A DNA stretch of 22,643 nt from an uncultured Prevotellaceae bacterium (GTDB taxonomy: Bacteria > Bacteroidota > Bacteroidia > Bacteroidales > Muribaculaceae): contig UQLZ01000037.1 of assembly GCA_900541935.1 (NCBI GenBank), positions 1 through 22,643 of the forward strand. The letters run 5' to 3'. The notes under the pieces are model-generated. The model was not told where the DNA came from, did no database searches, and was given only the letters and a program-made list of their open reading frames with translations. Shown here piece by piece: positions 7,714 through 16,130 of the stretch. The position numbers and the translations under genes were made by a program. Numbering within the stretch: position 1 is the first letter of the stretch; the number at the start of each line of letters is the position of its first letter.

Positions 7714-10041
7714 ATGAGAAAGTTTATATTACTTATTGTGTTAATAATGAGTTCGGTAACTGTGTATTCTAATGATATAGGAGAGGATAAAGGAAATACA
7801 ATTACAGGTCATATCATCGAGGAAGGTACAGAAGACAATTTGCCATTTGCTTCTGTGTTTATTGAAGAGACAAAGCAAGGATGCGTTGCTGATGTAGAGG
7901 GAAAGTTCCGTTTTGAAAAGTTACGTAAAGGGAAATATACTCTTAGAGTTAAGTTGCTTGGATACAAGACAAAGGAGATGAAAGTTGAGGTTAGTGATGA
8001 TTATAACGTTGACTTGCATTTTGTTATGGAAGCGGAGACTATAATGGCTGATGAAGTCGTTGTTTCAGCAAATAGAAATGAGGTAAGCAGAAAGGATGCT
8101 CCGGTTGTTGTAAGCGTTCTGAATAAGAAATTGTTTGATTTGGTTAATACAACAGATTTGGCTAAATCATTGAATTATCAATCCGGGTTGCGCGTAGAGA
8201 ATAATTGTCAGAACTGTGGATTCCCGCAAGTAAGAATTAATGGTCTTGAAGGCCCGTATTCTCAGATTTTGATAAATAGCCGACCGGTTATCAGTGCGTT
8301 GTCGGGTGTATATGGTCTGGAGCAGATTCCGGTAAATATGATTGAAAGGGTAGAGGTCGTTAGAGGTGGCGGTTCTGCTCTGTTTGGTGCGAATGCCGTT
8401 GGCGGTACTATTAATATTATTACTAAAGACCCTTCTTCTAATTCATTCCAGGTTTCAACAAATATGTCAAATCTGGGAGGAAAGGTTTGGGAGCAGTATG
8501 TTGGCGGTAATGCTTCTCTTGTGTCATCTGATAACACATACGGAATGGCAGTTTATCAGTCATATAGGAACCGAAACCCATACGATTCTGATGGCGACGG
8601 TTTTTCTGAATTGGGAAAATTAAATATGGTCAATTTCGGTTTGAGAGCGTATTACAGACCAACATACTATAGCCGATTGAATTTGGAGTATCATGTTACT
8701 AACGAATTCCGTCGTGGTGGTAATAAATTTGACCTTGAGCCGTTTGAAACAGATATTACCGAGCAGACAAAGCACGTTATCAATAGCGGTGGTTTGAGTT
8801 ATGATATTTATTTTAACGATTACAAGCATAAAATGTCGTTATATTCTTCAGTTCAGCATACGGACCGTAACAGTTATTATGGAGCAATGCAGAATCCAGA
8901 CGCGTATGGTAAGACAAAGGACTTGACTTGGGTAGTTGGTGGTATGTACGTTGGAAACTACAATAAAGTTCTTTTTTCACCGGCAACATTTACAGCAGGA
9001 CTTGAATATCAAAGTAACAGCCTCCATGACAAGATGCTTGGATATAACCGAGATATGGAGCAGGACGTTTCTATAGCGAGTGCATTTTTCCAGAATGAGT
9101 GGAAAATGAACAAGTTTATTATGCTCTTGGGTTTCCGTTTGGATCAGCATAATTTAATTAAAAATTTGATTTTTAGTCCTCGTATTAATTTGCTCTATAA
9201 GCCGATAGAGCCATTGCAGGCACGATTGACCTGGTCAACAGGATTCAGGGCACCTCAAGCATACGATGAGGATTTGCACGTTACTGCCGTTGGTGGAGAG
9301 GGCGTTTTGATTCGTATGGCAGATGGTTTGAAGCAGGAGCGCTCAAACAGTTTCAGTGGTTCTGTTGACTGGTCAACACAATTCGGACACTTCCAGGCAA
9401 ATATCCTTTTGGAAGGATTCTTTACAGCCTTAGATGATGTTTTCTATTTGCAAGAGGTTGGTCGTGACGAGCATGGAAATATTGTCAAAGAGAGAAGAAA
9501 TGGTAGTGGAGCAAAGGTGTATGGTGCAAATCTTGATGCGAAGATAGCACATGGCAACGATGCTTCCTTGCAGTTGGGTTTCACTGCTCAAAGAAGTGTA
9601 TATAACGAGTTGACTGGTTGGAGTGAAGATCCTACTGTTCCATTGACGAAAAATATGCCGAGAACGCCTAATTACTATGGCTATTTTACTTTTGCCTTGA
9701 AGCCGTTTAAAAATTTTGATTTTTCACTATCAGGAGTATATACTGGTAAGATGTACGTTCCTCACTATGCTCCTACAGATGAAGTTCCTGCGGATTACCA
9801 GTACTCATATATAACTAAGGATGAGATGGTTCATACTCCTGATTTCTTTGAGTTGAACGCCAAGGTTGCCTATACTGTAGTTTTACGCGACCATTTAAAG
9901 GTACAGATTAGTGCAGGCGTTCAGAATGTTTTCAACGCATTCCAAAAAGATTTAGATAAAGGAACTTATAGAGATTCAGGCTATTTCTATGGTCCAACGC
10001 AACCGAGAACATTCTACGTTGGTTTGAAATTTATGAATTAG
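7714..10041 (+). CDS. TonB-dependent outer-membrane receptor
   Basis: A 775-residue outer-membrane transporter powered by TonB. In order: signal peptide (1 to about 20), a carboxypeptidase-regulatory-like beta-sandwich (about 29-107), a plug (about 120-237) with VRINGLEGPYSQILINSRP and IERVEVVRGGGSALFGANA, then a beta-barrel ending in the aromatic-rich FYVGLKFMN. The plug carries a C165-x-x-C168 pair (NNCQNCGF), unusual for periplasmic-facing receptor domains and possibly a disulfide or metal site. I use the ATG at 7714, since it begins the signal peptide; an upstream start at 7666 adds 16 unlikely residues. The His-rich neighbour suggests a metal or metal-chelate substrate; generic annotation as a cobalamin or siderophore receptor would not be proven by this sequence. 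Confidence 0.92.
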   Translation: MRKFILLIVLIMSSVTVYSNDIGEDKGNTITGHIIEEGTEDNLPFASVFIEETKQGCVADVEGKFRFEKLRKGKYTLRVKLLGYKTKEMKVEVSDDYNVDLHFVMEAETIMADEVVVSANRNEVSRKDAPVVVSVLNKKLFDLVNTTDLAKSLNYQSGLRVENNCQNCGFPQVRINGLEGPYSQILINSRPVISALSGVYGLEQIPVNMIERVEVVRGGGSALFGANAVGGTINIITKDPSSNSFQVSTNMSNLGGKVWEQYVGGNASLVSSDNTYGMAVYQSYRNRNPYDSDGDGFSELGKLNMVNFGLRAYYRPTYYSRLNLEYHVTNEFRRGGNKFDLEPFETDITEQTKHVINSGGLSYDIYFNDYKHKMSLYSSVQHTDRNSYYGAMQNPDAYGKTKDLTWVVGGMYVGNYNKVLFSPATFTAGLEYQSNSLHDKMLGYNRDMEQDVSIASAFFQNEWKMNKFIMLLGFRLDQHNLIKNLIFSPRINLLYKPIEPLQARLTWSTGFRAPQAYDEDLHVTAVGGEGVLIRMADGLKQERSNSFSGSVDWSTQFGHFQANILLEGFFTALDDVFYLQEVGRDEHGNIVKERRNGSGAKVYGANLDAKIAHGNDASLQLGFTAQRSVYNELTGWSEDPTVPLTKNMPRTPNYYGYFTFALKPFKNFDFSLSGVYTGKMYVPHYAPTDEVPADYQYSYITKDEMVHTPDFFELNAKVAYTVVLRDHLKVQISAGVQNVFNAFQKDLDKGTYRDSGYFYGPTQPRTFYVGLKFMN

Positions 10042-10095
10042 TTTAGTGAAGTCCTGGTATCATATTAGGTGCCATATAAAAAGTGTTATGCATGT

Positions 10096-10128
10096 GGAGG
10101 TGTGTCAAAATGCGCACCTCCTAATTTT
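10096..10128 (+). terminator. Terminator of the TonB-receptor gene
   Basis: GGAGGTGTG (10096-10104) pairs with CGCACCTCC (10113-10121), a 9-bp GC-rich stem with one G-U pair and an 8-base loop, followed by TAATTTTA. It lies 55 bases after the receptor stop. The loop side TGTGTCAAAATG resembles part of the next hairpin at 10282-10325. Confidence 0.75.
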
Positions 10129-10281
10129 ATGATGGTTCAAAAAGTTTTACCGGACAGCAATATTATTAAAATAGTTTCTAACAGAAACTTATACTCTAAC
10201 GGTATAATAGGTCATTTGCTATGGGTAAACTACTTCTGTCTCAATCTCAGAGCCTCTCATTTATTAACTCTAATGTAATAA

Positions 10282-10325
10282 AAAGGGGGTTGCATCAAAA
10301 CTTTCATTTTGACTCAACCCCCTTT
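10282..10325 (-). terminator. Strong terminator after the sulfotransferase operon
   Basis: AAAGGGGGTTG (10282-10292) and CAACCCCCTTT (10315-10325) form an 11-bp perfect stem. Inside it TCAAAA (10295-10300) pairs with TTTTGA (10307-10312). On the minus strand it ends CCCCCTTTTTATT, a good terminator tail. Between the two terminators (10122-10281) I see no gene, only a 7-bp hairpin AGTTTCT-AAC-AGAAACT at 10173-10189 with no T-run. Confidence 0.85.
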
Positions 10326-10379
10326 AGGGTATCTGATAAATTAGTCAAATTTCTTGGAGCTGGAACAGTTTGTTTAGGC

Positions 10380-11483
10380 TTATTCCAGTGAGTAACCCCA
10401 CTCTTCCAAGGCTTTAGACCAATTTTTTTCAACGATGTGAACAGTTTCATCGTTGTATTTGTATTTGTTCTTTTTATAGCCTTTCTTTTTGTCAAGGTAT
10501 TTCTTGATGTCAGCTTCAGCAGCGTCAAAACCAGGAATGTCAAGTTTGTTGTAAATGTCCTTAGTCAAGTCAAATGCATTTTGCTCAAAGTCCTCAAACT
10601 TGATTTCAACCAAATTGCCTTCTGGAATATAAAGTTTGTCGCTTTCATATCGGTCATATAGTTTCGTATATGATTCAACGATATTTTTAACGATTTCATC
10701 GTTTGATATATTCTGCAATTTCAATGGTTGTATAGTGTTTGTAAAGAAACTGCGTGTACTTTCAAATACAGTATATGGGTTCCTCTTCAAGTAAATGAAC
10801 TTAGCGTTAGGGAACATCTCAACAAGAGTTTTTACCCTGCCAGTATGAGGCGGGTTTTTGCTGAGGTATTGAGTTCCACCAGTATTTGCAAGCGATACCT
10901 TTACCAATCTCATGAATGTTTCTTTGAAGATTTGTCTTTCTTCCTCTGAAATTTTTTCAAAAGTAAGGTATTTGTCGCAATATTCAGCCCATCTTTTTGG
11001 GAAGAACCAGAAATTGTAATAAGTATATGGCATCATATTCGACAAGGCGAACTCTTCTTCCTGAGGGAGGTCTGGACTAAGTTCCATATTGTCGGTAGGA
11101 CGCTTGTTTGGCATAAGAGCCGCCATACTCTTTTTAAAGAAAGGTTGTCCCCAAAGAACGAGGTGTGGAAAAACAGTTTGGTATGTTGTTGTGTAACCAA
11201 AATGCTTGTCGCAGGCAAAAACATTGTGTACGAACGTCGTACCGCTGCGCCAGTGACCAAGAATGAATACCGGATCATTTTCCAATGGTTGGTCAGCAAT
11301 CTTCTTATATTTGCTGTCTTCAAAAGTCTTTAGAGAACTTAGAAGTCGGCAAACTCCTTTTGTAAGGTGGTATTTGCCTTTATATCCTTTGTCAATTTCC
11401 TGACCTTTTGTTAGTTCTTTAAATGTATTCCAGTCAGCACCTACGAGGGTGTTAACAGGAAGGTCTTCGAATTTCAATCCCAT
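10380..11483 (-). CDS. PAPS-dependent sulfotransferase, BtSULT-like by context
   Basis: It should transfer a sulfo group from PAPS to an acceptor, releasing PAP. The 367 residues show the 5'-phosphosulfate loop GHWRSGTTF (76-84), the 3'-phosphate site FIYLKRNPYTVFES (229-242, with R234 and S242), and KNPPHTGRVKTL (209-220), typical of the Sulfotransferase_3 family. An acidic conserved-looking patch DLPQEEEFAL (138-147) may lie near the active site. There is no signal peptide, so it is cytosolic. The ATG at 11483 follows the cysN stop by one base, so translation is tightly linked to PAPS supply. The same order of CysC, CysD, CysN and sulfotransferase occurs in B. thetaiotaomicron BT0413-BT0416, where BT0416 sulfonates steroids. 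The acceptor here is inferred, not shown. Confidence 0.88.
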   Translation of the reverse strand: MGLKFEDLPVNTLVGADWNTFKELTKGQEIDKGYKGKYHLTKGVCRLLSSLKTFEDSKYKKIADQPLENDPVFILGHWRSGTTFVHNVFACDKHFGYTTTYQTVFPHLVLWGQPFFKKSMAALMPNKRPTDNMELSPDLPQEEEFALSNMMPYTYYNFWFFPKRWAEYCDKYLTFEKISEEERQIFKETFMRLVKVSLANTGGTQYLSKNPPHTGRVKTLVEMFPNAKFIYLKRNPYTVFESTRSFFTNTIQPLKLQNISNDEIVKNIVESYTKLYDRYESDKLYIPEGNLVEIKFEDFEQNAFDLTKDIYNKLDIPGFDAAEADIKKYLDKKKGYKKNKYKYNDETVHIVEKNWSKALEEWGYSLE

Positions 11484-11484
11484 T

Positions 11485-12915
11485 TTATTTTACTTTAATA
11501 GTTAAGCCTTGCTTGCCAAGTTCTTGGCAAACTTTCAAAATAGCCTCTCTGTGCGTTTCATCAATGCCGAGTTCCTTTAGGTCGATTGTTGCAAGAGCGT
11601 CATCTTTAACAAGGTCTTTAGCATCAACATTGCCTATAATCATACCAACTGCAGACGTGTTGTTTGTAATAGGGTCGATAAGAATGAAAGCGCCAGTTTG
11701 TTTGTTCTCGCTATATGGATCAAAGAACAATTCCTTACCAGTAGTGAAAACAACTCTGCCTATCTCGTTAAGCGAAAGTTTGTCAACGTTGGATTTTTCC
11801 ATTGTGTTGACGTCAACTTTATATTTTATGTTGTCGATTCTTGCACGAGTAGTGTTTGTTGTCTGTTTGATGTAGAATTGCTTGTTTACATCCATTTGCT
11901 CCTCGTCCATCCAAACGAGCATAGCCTCAAAGTTGCGGCTTTCTGTTGGTAGATTATCAGGCTTAACAAGCATTTCACCGCGAGAGATGTCGATTTCGTC
12001 TTCAAGAGTGATTGTTACGCAGAGTGGAGGAAATGCTTCTTCAAGTTCACCTTCGTAAGTAACAATGCTCTTTACGCGAGAAGTTTTTCTTGAAGGCAAA
12101 GCCATTATCTCATCACCTTTTCGGATAACGCCGCTTGCTACCTTACCGCAGAATCCGCGGAAGTCAAGGTTCGGGCGGAGAACATATTGAACAGGATATC
12201 TGAAGTCATTGTAGTTTCTGTCAAGGTCGATAGGCACTGTTTCGAGATAGTCCAAAAGTGATTTGCCTTCGTACCAAGGAGTCTTTTCGCTCTTTTCAAC
12301 AACATTATCACCTTCAAGAGCTGATAGTGGAATACAAGTAACGTCAGGAATATTAAGACCTGAAATGAACTCTTTATATTCAGCAACGATTTTGTCGAAA
12401 ACTTCCTTGCTGTAGTCAACCAAGTCCATTTTGTTGACAGCCAATACTATATGCTTAATACCCAATAGGGAGATAAGGTATGAGTGACGTCTTGTTTGAG
12501 TAATAACCCCCGTTCTTGCATCGACAAGGATAACGGCAGCATTCGCTGTAGAGCCACCAGTAATCATGTTACGGGTGTATTGCTCGTGTCCCGGAGTGTC
12601 GGCGATGATGAATTTTCTGTTATTTGTGCTGAAATAACGGTATGCAACATCGATAGTGATACCTTGCTCTCTTTCTGCTTTCAGCCCGTCAAGGAGTAGG
12701 GCATAGTCTATATGCTCTCCCGCATTACCCATTCTTTTGCTGTCGCGTTCGAGGGCATCAAGTTGGTCTTCGTATAATTTTTTGCTGTCAAAGAGTAAGC
12801 GGCCGATAAGAGTTGACTTACCGTCGTCAACCGAGCCGGCAGTCAAAAATCTCAATAAGTCTTTTTGCTCGTCTTTATCAAGAAATTCTTTTATATTTAG
12901 TTTGCTATTATCCAT
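11485..12915 (-). CDS. cysN: Sulfate adenylyltransferase, large (GTPase) subunit
   Basis: With CysD it couples GTP hydrolysis to APS formation from ATP and sulfate. The 476-residue protein has an EF-Tu-like GTPase domain with G1 GSVDDGKS (27-34), the switch segment GITIDVAYR (85-93), G3 DTPGH (106-110) and G4 NKMD (161-164), followed by beta-barrel domains. It ends without a C-terminal kinase, so it is not a CysNC fusion, in agreement with the separate cysC in the operon. The ATG at 12915 lies 12 bases after the cysD stop. Confidence 0.96.
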   Translation of the reverse strand: MDNSKLNIKEFLDKDEQKDLLRFLTAGSVDDGKSTLIGRLLFDSKKLYEDQLDALERDSKRMGNAGEHIDYALLLDGLKAEREQGITIDVAYRYFSTNNRKFIIADTPGHEQYTRNMITGGSTANAAVILVDARTGVITQTRRHSYLISLLGIKHIVLAVNKMDLVDYSKEVFDKIVAEYKEFISGLNIPDVTCIPLSALEGDNVVEKSEKTPWYEGKSLLDYLETVPIDLDRNYNDFRYPVQYVLRPNLDFRGFCGKVASGVIRKGDEIMALPSRKTSRVKSIVTYEGELEEAFPPLCVTITLEDEIDISRGEMLVKPDNLPTESRNFEAMLVWMDEEQMDVNKQFYIKQTTNTTRARIDNIKYKVDVNTMEKSNVDKLSLNEIGRVVFTTGKELFFDPYSENKQTGAFILIDPITNNTSAVGMIIGNVDAKDLVKDDALATIDLKELGIDETHREAILKVCQELGKQGLTIKVK

Positions 12916-12927
12916 AATTACAAAATT

Positions 12928-13836
12928 TTAGAAGTAGCCTTCTCTTTTTTTCTGTTCCATACTTGCTTCCTGGTCGAAGTCGATAACGCGAGTCGTTCTT
13001 TCACTTTTCGTTGTTGTCATCATTTCTTCAACGATTTTCTCGATAGTGTCTGCTTCGCTTTCAACAGCACCTGTAAGCGGCCAGCATCCTAATGTTCTGA
13101 ACCGTACCATTCTCATTTGTATTTGGTCACGATATTGTTCAGGAAGTCTGTCATCATCAGCCATAATTAGATTTCCGTCAATTTCAACAATCGGTCTTTC
13201 CTTTGCGTAGTAAAGAGGGACGATTGGAATATTCTCAAGGCGGATATATTGCCAGATATCAAGTTCAGTCCAGTTTGAAAGTGGAAAAACACGGATGCTT
13301 TCCCCTTTCTGTATTCTTGCATTGTAGATGTCCCACAATTCAGGTCTTTGGTTTTTGGGATCCCATTGGTGGAATTTATCGCGGAAAGAGAATATTCTTT
13401 CTTTAGCACGACTCTTTTCCTCGTCGCGACGTGCACCGCCGAATGCCGCATCGAATTTGTATTTGTCGAGGGCGGCAAGGAGAGCTTGGGTTTTCATAAG
13501 GTCTGTGTGTACCTTGCTGCCGTGTGTAAATGGACCAACGCCAGCCTTGAAAGCCTCCATATTTGATTCAACGATTAGGTTCCAACCAAATTGTTTTGCA
13601 TAATTGTCGCGGAACTCAATCATTTCTTTGAATTTCCATTTTGAGTCAATGTGCATCAATGGAAAAGGAACTTTGCCCGGAGCAAACGCTTTTTCGGCAA
13701 GCCTTACCATAACGGAAGAGTCTTTACCGATTGAATAAAGCATAACCGGGTTTTCAAATTCAGCAGCCACCTCACGAATGATGTGAATAGATTCAGCCTC
13801 CAATTCTTTTAAGTGGCTAAGATTGTAGTTTGACAT
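12928..13836 (-). CDS. cysD: Sulfate adenylyltransferase, small subunit
   Basis: The catalytic ATP sulfurylase subunit of 302 residues, the usual length. It belongs to the PP-loop ATP pyrophosphatase family: the loop is YSIGKDSSV (34-42), and the downstream GGARRDEEKSRAKERIFSFRD-type region is characteristic of CysD and distinguishes it from PAPS reductase (CysH), which shares the fold. It forms APS together with CysN. The ATG at 13836 lies 24 bases after the cysC stop. Confidence 0.96.
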   Translation of the reverse strand: MSNYNLSHLKELEAESIHIIREVAAEFENPVMLYSIGKDSSVMVRLAEKAFAPGKVPFPLMHIDSKWKFKEMIEFRDNYAKQFGWNLIVESNMEAFKAGVGPFTHGSKVHTDLMKTQALLAALDKYKFDAAFGGARRDEEKSRAKERIFSFRDKFHQWDPKNQRPELWDIYNARIQKGESIRVFPLSNWTELDIWQYIRLENIPIVPLYYAKERPIVEIDGNLIMADDDRLPEQYRDQIQMRMVRFRTLGCWPLTGAVESEADTIEKIVEEMMTTTKSERTTRVIDFDQEASMEQKKREGYF

Positions 13837-13860
13837 ATCTTGTTGTGTTATATTAATTTC

Positions 13861-14466
13861 TTATTTGTTTTCTATTCTTGGCAATATCAAGTCAAGTAGC
13901 CGGTTTACAGACTGCTCAACTGATAGTTTTGATGTATCTAACGATATAGCAGGGTTTTCCGGAGCCTCAAAAGGAGCGGAAATGCCTGTGAAGTTCTTTA
14001 TTTCGCCACGGCGTGCCTTAGCATAAAGACCTTTGACGTCACGACGCTCGCACTCTTCAAGTGGGGTGCTTACAAAGACTTCGATAAAGTCATCCTGACC
14101 GATGATTTTAGAAGCCATTTCGCGGAGCATATTGTTAGGACTTATAAATGCAGCAATAGTAACAATGCCTGTATCTACGAAAAGTTTGCCTATTTCTGCA
14201 ATTCTGCGGATATTTTCTATTCTGTCTTCTTCAGAGAAACCGAGGTTGCTGTTGATGCCGAAACGGATGTTGTCGCCGTCAAGGATACGGCAAAGAATAC
14301 CGCGTTTCTGAAGTTCTCTTTCAAGAGCAATTGCAACGGTACTCTTTCCAGAACCGCTCAGTCCGGTAAACCAAACCATGCAACCGCGTTGCTTTAAAAG
14401 GGATTCCTTATCAGAGCGGGTAAGCATCTTGTCGAAGATAGGGTATATATTATTTTTATTTTCCAT
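13861..14466 (-). CDS. cysC: Adenylylsulfate kinase
   Basis: It phosphorylates APS to PAPS, the sulfo donor. The 201-residue protein has the P-loop GLSGSGKST (35-43), the APS-binding DGDNIR (63-68) and the family motif AAFISP (105-110, with S109). Length and motifs match free-standing bacterial CysC, with an N-terminal lead of about 25 residues. Making PAPS beside a sulfotransferase and with no CysH-type reductase points to sulfonation. The ATG at 14466 lies 12 bases after the transporter stop. Confidence 0.96.
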   Translation of the reverse strand: MENKNNIYPIFDKMLTRSDKESLLKQRGCMVWFTGLSGSGKSTVAIALERELQKRGILCRILDGDNIRFGINSNLGFSEEDRIENIRRIAEIGKLFVDTGIVTIAAFISPNNMLREMASKIIGQDDFIEVFVSTPLEECERRDVKGLYAKARRGEIKNFTGISAPFEAPENPAISLDTSKLSVEQSVNRLLDLILPRIENK

Positions 14467-14478
14467 ATATCGTGATTT

Positions 14479-16029
14479 TTAAAAATTCCAAATTAGGGGT
14501 ATTGCAAAGATCGATATTATAAAAGCAATTATATTTAGTGGTAAACCAACTTTTACAAAGTCAGTAAATTTATAACCGCCAATACCTTGAACGATGAGGT
14601 TTGTTTGGTAACCGATAGGAGTGCAGAAACTTGCAGAAGCCGCCATGCAGATAACGACAAAGAATGGCGTTGGGTCAACATGAAGTTGGTTTGCAACTGC
14701 TAATGCAATAGGGAAACTTAATGCTGCTGCTGCATTATTGGTTATAAGTTCAGTGAAAATATTAGTTATTATAAATAGAACAGCAAGGATTCCGTATGGT
14801 CCAAGGCTATCAGTCATTGCGATAACGTTTTTTGCTATCATTGGGGCAAGTCCTGAATTGTTCATAGCCTTACTGATTGCAAAAGCACATGCGATAGTTA
14901 CAAGGATATCCCATGATATATATTTTGTGTACTTTTTTGGTGGAAACATTTTAGTCCATACCATTATGATTGTTGTGACGCATACGAAGAAGAACATATC
15001 AAGTTTGATATTTGGAAACATTTCTTTGATGGCTGGCAGTTCGCCAATAGTTGCCCCGACAATCATAAATATAAGAAGTCCCAAAGCAAGATATCTGCGT
15101 CCTTTGGAACGCTTTGGTATATCGTCTTTTCCGTTTGAAATCAAAAGGAAGACTCTTGAATCTCCCCATGTGGGAATAAAGGAGTCGTCAGCCCAAAGAA
15201 TCAGGGTATCTCCTTCCATAATAACTATTTTGTCAAGGTCAGTAGTATATGATTCACCATTCCTTTTAACTTCCTTAACATAAGCACCATAGTGTCTTGT
15301 AAAGTTAAACTCGCCGAGAGTTTTTTTGATACCGGGGAAGCGAGCTCCGATGATAACTTCAACTCTATGAAGGTTATTGTCTGGGTCTTCGGCGTATTTG
15401 TCAAGGTTGTCTTGCCTTGAGTCTGGAAGAAGGCGTCGTGAAAAGAATAACAGGTATATAATGCCTGTAACTGCAATAATGATACCAACTTTCCCTAATT
15501 CAAACATCGAGAATCCTTCATAGCCTGCATCAAGAATCATTCCGTGAACAACGAGGTTTGTTGATGTGCCTATAAGGGTACATACTCCGCCAAGTATTGT
15601 TGCGTACGAAAGAGGAATCAGAAACTTTGTTGATTGCAGTTTCATCTGTTCTGCCCATCTCTTGATGATAGGGGCAAAAATAACAACTACAGGTGTGTTG
15701 TTTAGAAATGCTGATATGGCTGAAATCGTTGGCAAAAATCGCAGTTGCGCTTTAAATACCGTAGTATTCTTTTGCGGTAACAGTTTCTTTACAATTACGT
15801 TTAGAGCACCGCTCTGACGGACGCCTTCACTGACAAGGAATAGCAGGGCTACAGTCATCATACCCTTATTGCTGAAGCCTTCCAGCATTTCTTTTGGGGT
15901 TATTATGCCGGCACATAGGAAGAGTATTACAATGCTTAGCAATATCATACCCGGCCGCATTAAATCCATTATTAATGCGGTAAGCATTGCAAACATGCAA
16001 ATTATGACAAAAATTATCTCAAAACTCAT
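14479..16029 (-). CDS. DASS/SLC13-family transporter, probable sulfate importer
   Basis: A 516-residue inner-membrane protein of the divalent anion:sodium symporter family. The two inverted-repeat signatures are visible: SAFLNNTPVVVIFAP (106-120) with GTSTNLVVHG (154-163), and in the second half ITNNAAAALSFP with GYQTNLIVQG. Between the halves lies a cytosolic RCK_C/TrkA_C-like region (about 220-300, with VIMEGDTLILWADD). Sodium-driven sulfate import is the likely job because the following genes consume sulfate; dicarboxylate transport cannot be excluded. I start at the ATG at 16029. A promoter -7 element at 16049-16056 lies inside the longer reading frame, so an ATG at 16125 would precede the transcription start. 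Confidence 0.88.
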   Translation of the reverse strand: MSFEIIFVIICMFAMLTALIMDLMRPGMILLSIVILFLCAGIITPKEMLEGFSNKGMMTVALLFLVSEGVRQSGALNVIVKKLLPQKNTTVFKAQLRFLPTISAISAFLNNTPVVVIFAPIIKRWAEQMKLQSTKFLIPLSYATILGGVCTLIGTSTNLVVHGMILDAGYEGFSMFELGKVGIIIAVTGIIYLLFFSRRLLPDSRQDNLDKYAEDPDNNLHRVEVIIGARFPGIKKTLGEFNFTRHYGAYVKEVKRNGESYTTDLDKIVIMEGDTLILWADDSFIPTWGDSRVFLLISNGKDDIPKRSKGRRYLALGLLIFMIVGATIGELPAIKEMFPNIKLDMFFFVCVTTIIMVWTKMFPPKKYTKYISWDILVTIACAFAISKAMNNSGLAPMIAKNVIAMTDSLGPYGILAVLFIITNIFTELITNNAAAALSFPIALAVANQLHVDPTPFFVVICMAASASFCTPIGYQTNLIVQGIGGYKFTDFVKVGLPLNIIAFIISIFAIPLIWNF

Positions 16030-16048
16030 TTTAAAATGTTCAGACTTG

Positions 16049-16080
16049 CAAAAGTAGTGAAAAAAGTATAAATCAGAAAA
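16049..16080 (-). promoter_or_regulatory. Promoter of the sulfate-activation/sulfotransferase operon
   Basis: The minus strand has TACTTTTG (16056-16049), an exact TAnnTTTG element. Twenty bases upstream is TTTT instead of TTTG. Transcription near 16042 would leave a leader of about 13 bases before the ATG at 16029. A short stem AGCAC/GTGCT (16086-16104) just upstream may end the queE message, but only weakly. Confidence 0.6.
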
Positions 16081-16130
16081 TTGAGAGCACTTTATTAGTG
16101 TGCTTATTTCTCCGAAAAATGGCAAATGAG

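Noticed and set aside
7714..10041. The TonB receptor as a histidine or imidazole importer serving the hut operon
   Set aside because: It is divergent from hut with its own promoter region, and nothing in its sequence points to an amino-acid ligand; the His-rich neighbour fits metal uptake better.
10069..10278. A 69-residue plus-strand frame between the receptor and the sulfotransferase
   Set aside because: It begins with GTG, runs through the receptor terminator hairpin and has no recognisable features.
14738..15283. A 181-residue plus-strand frame
   Set aside because: It is antisense to the clearly coding DASS transporter and has no family features.
10380..16029. Reading the cys genes as an assimilatory sulfate-reduction operon
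   Set aside because: No PAPS/APS reductase or sulfite reductase is present, and the terminal gene is a PAPS-using sulfotransferase.
16030..16125. A 32-residue N-terminal extension of the DASS transporter
   Set aside because: The operon's -7 element lies inside it, the residues do not fit the family N-terminus, and MSFEIIF at 16029 begins directly with a membrane segment.
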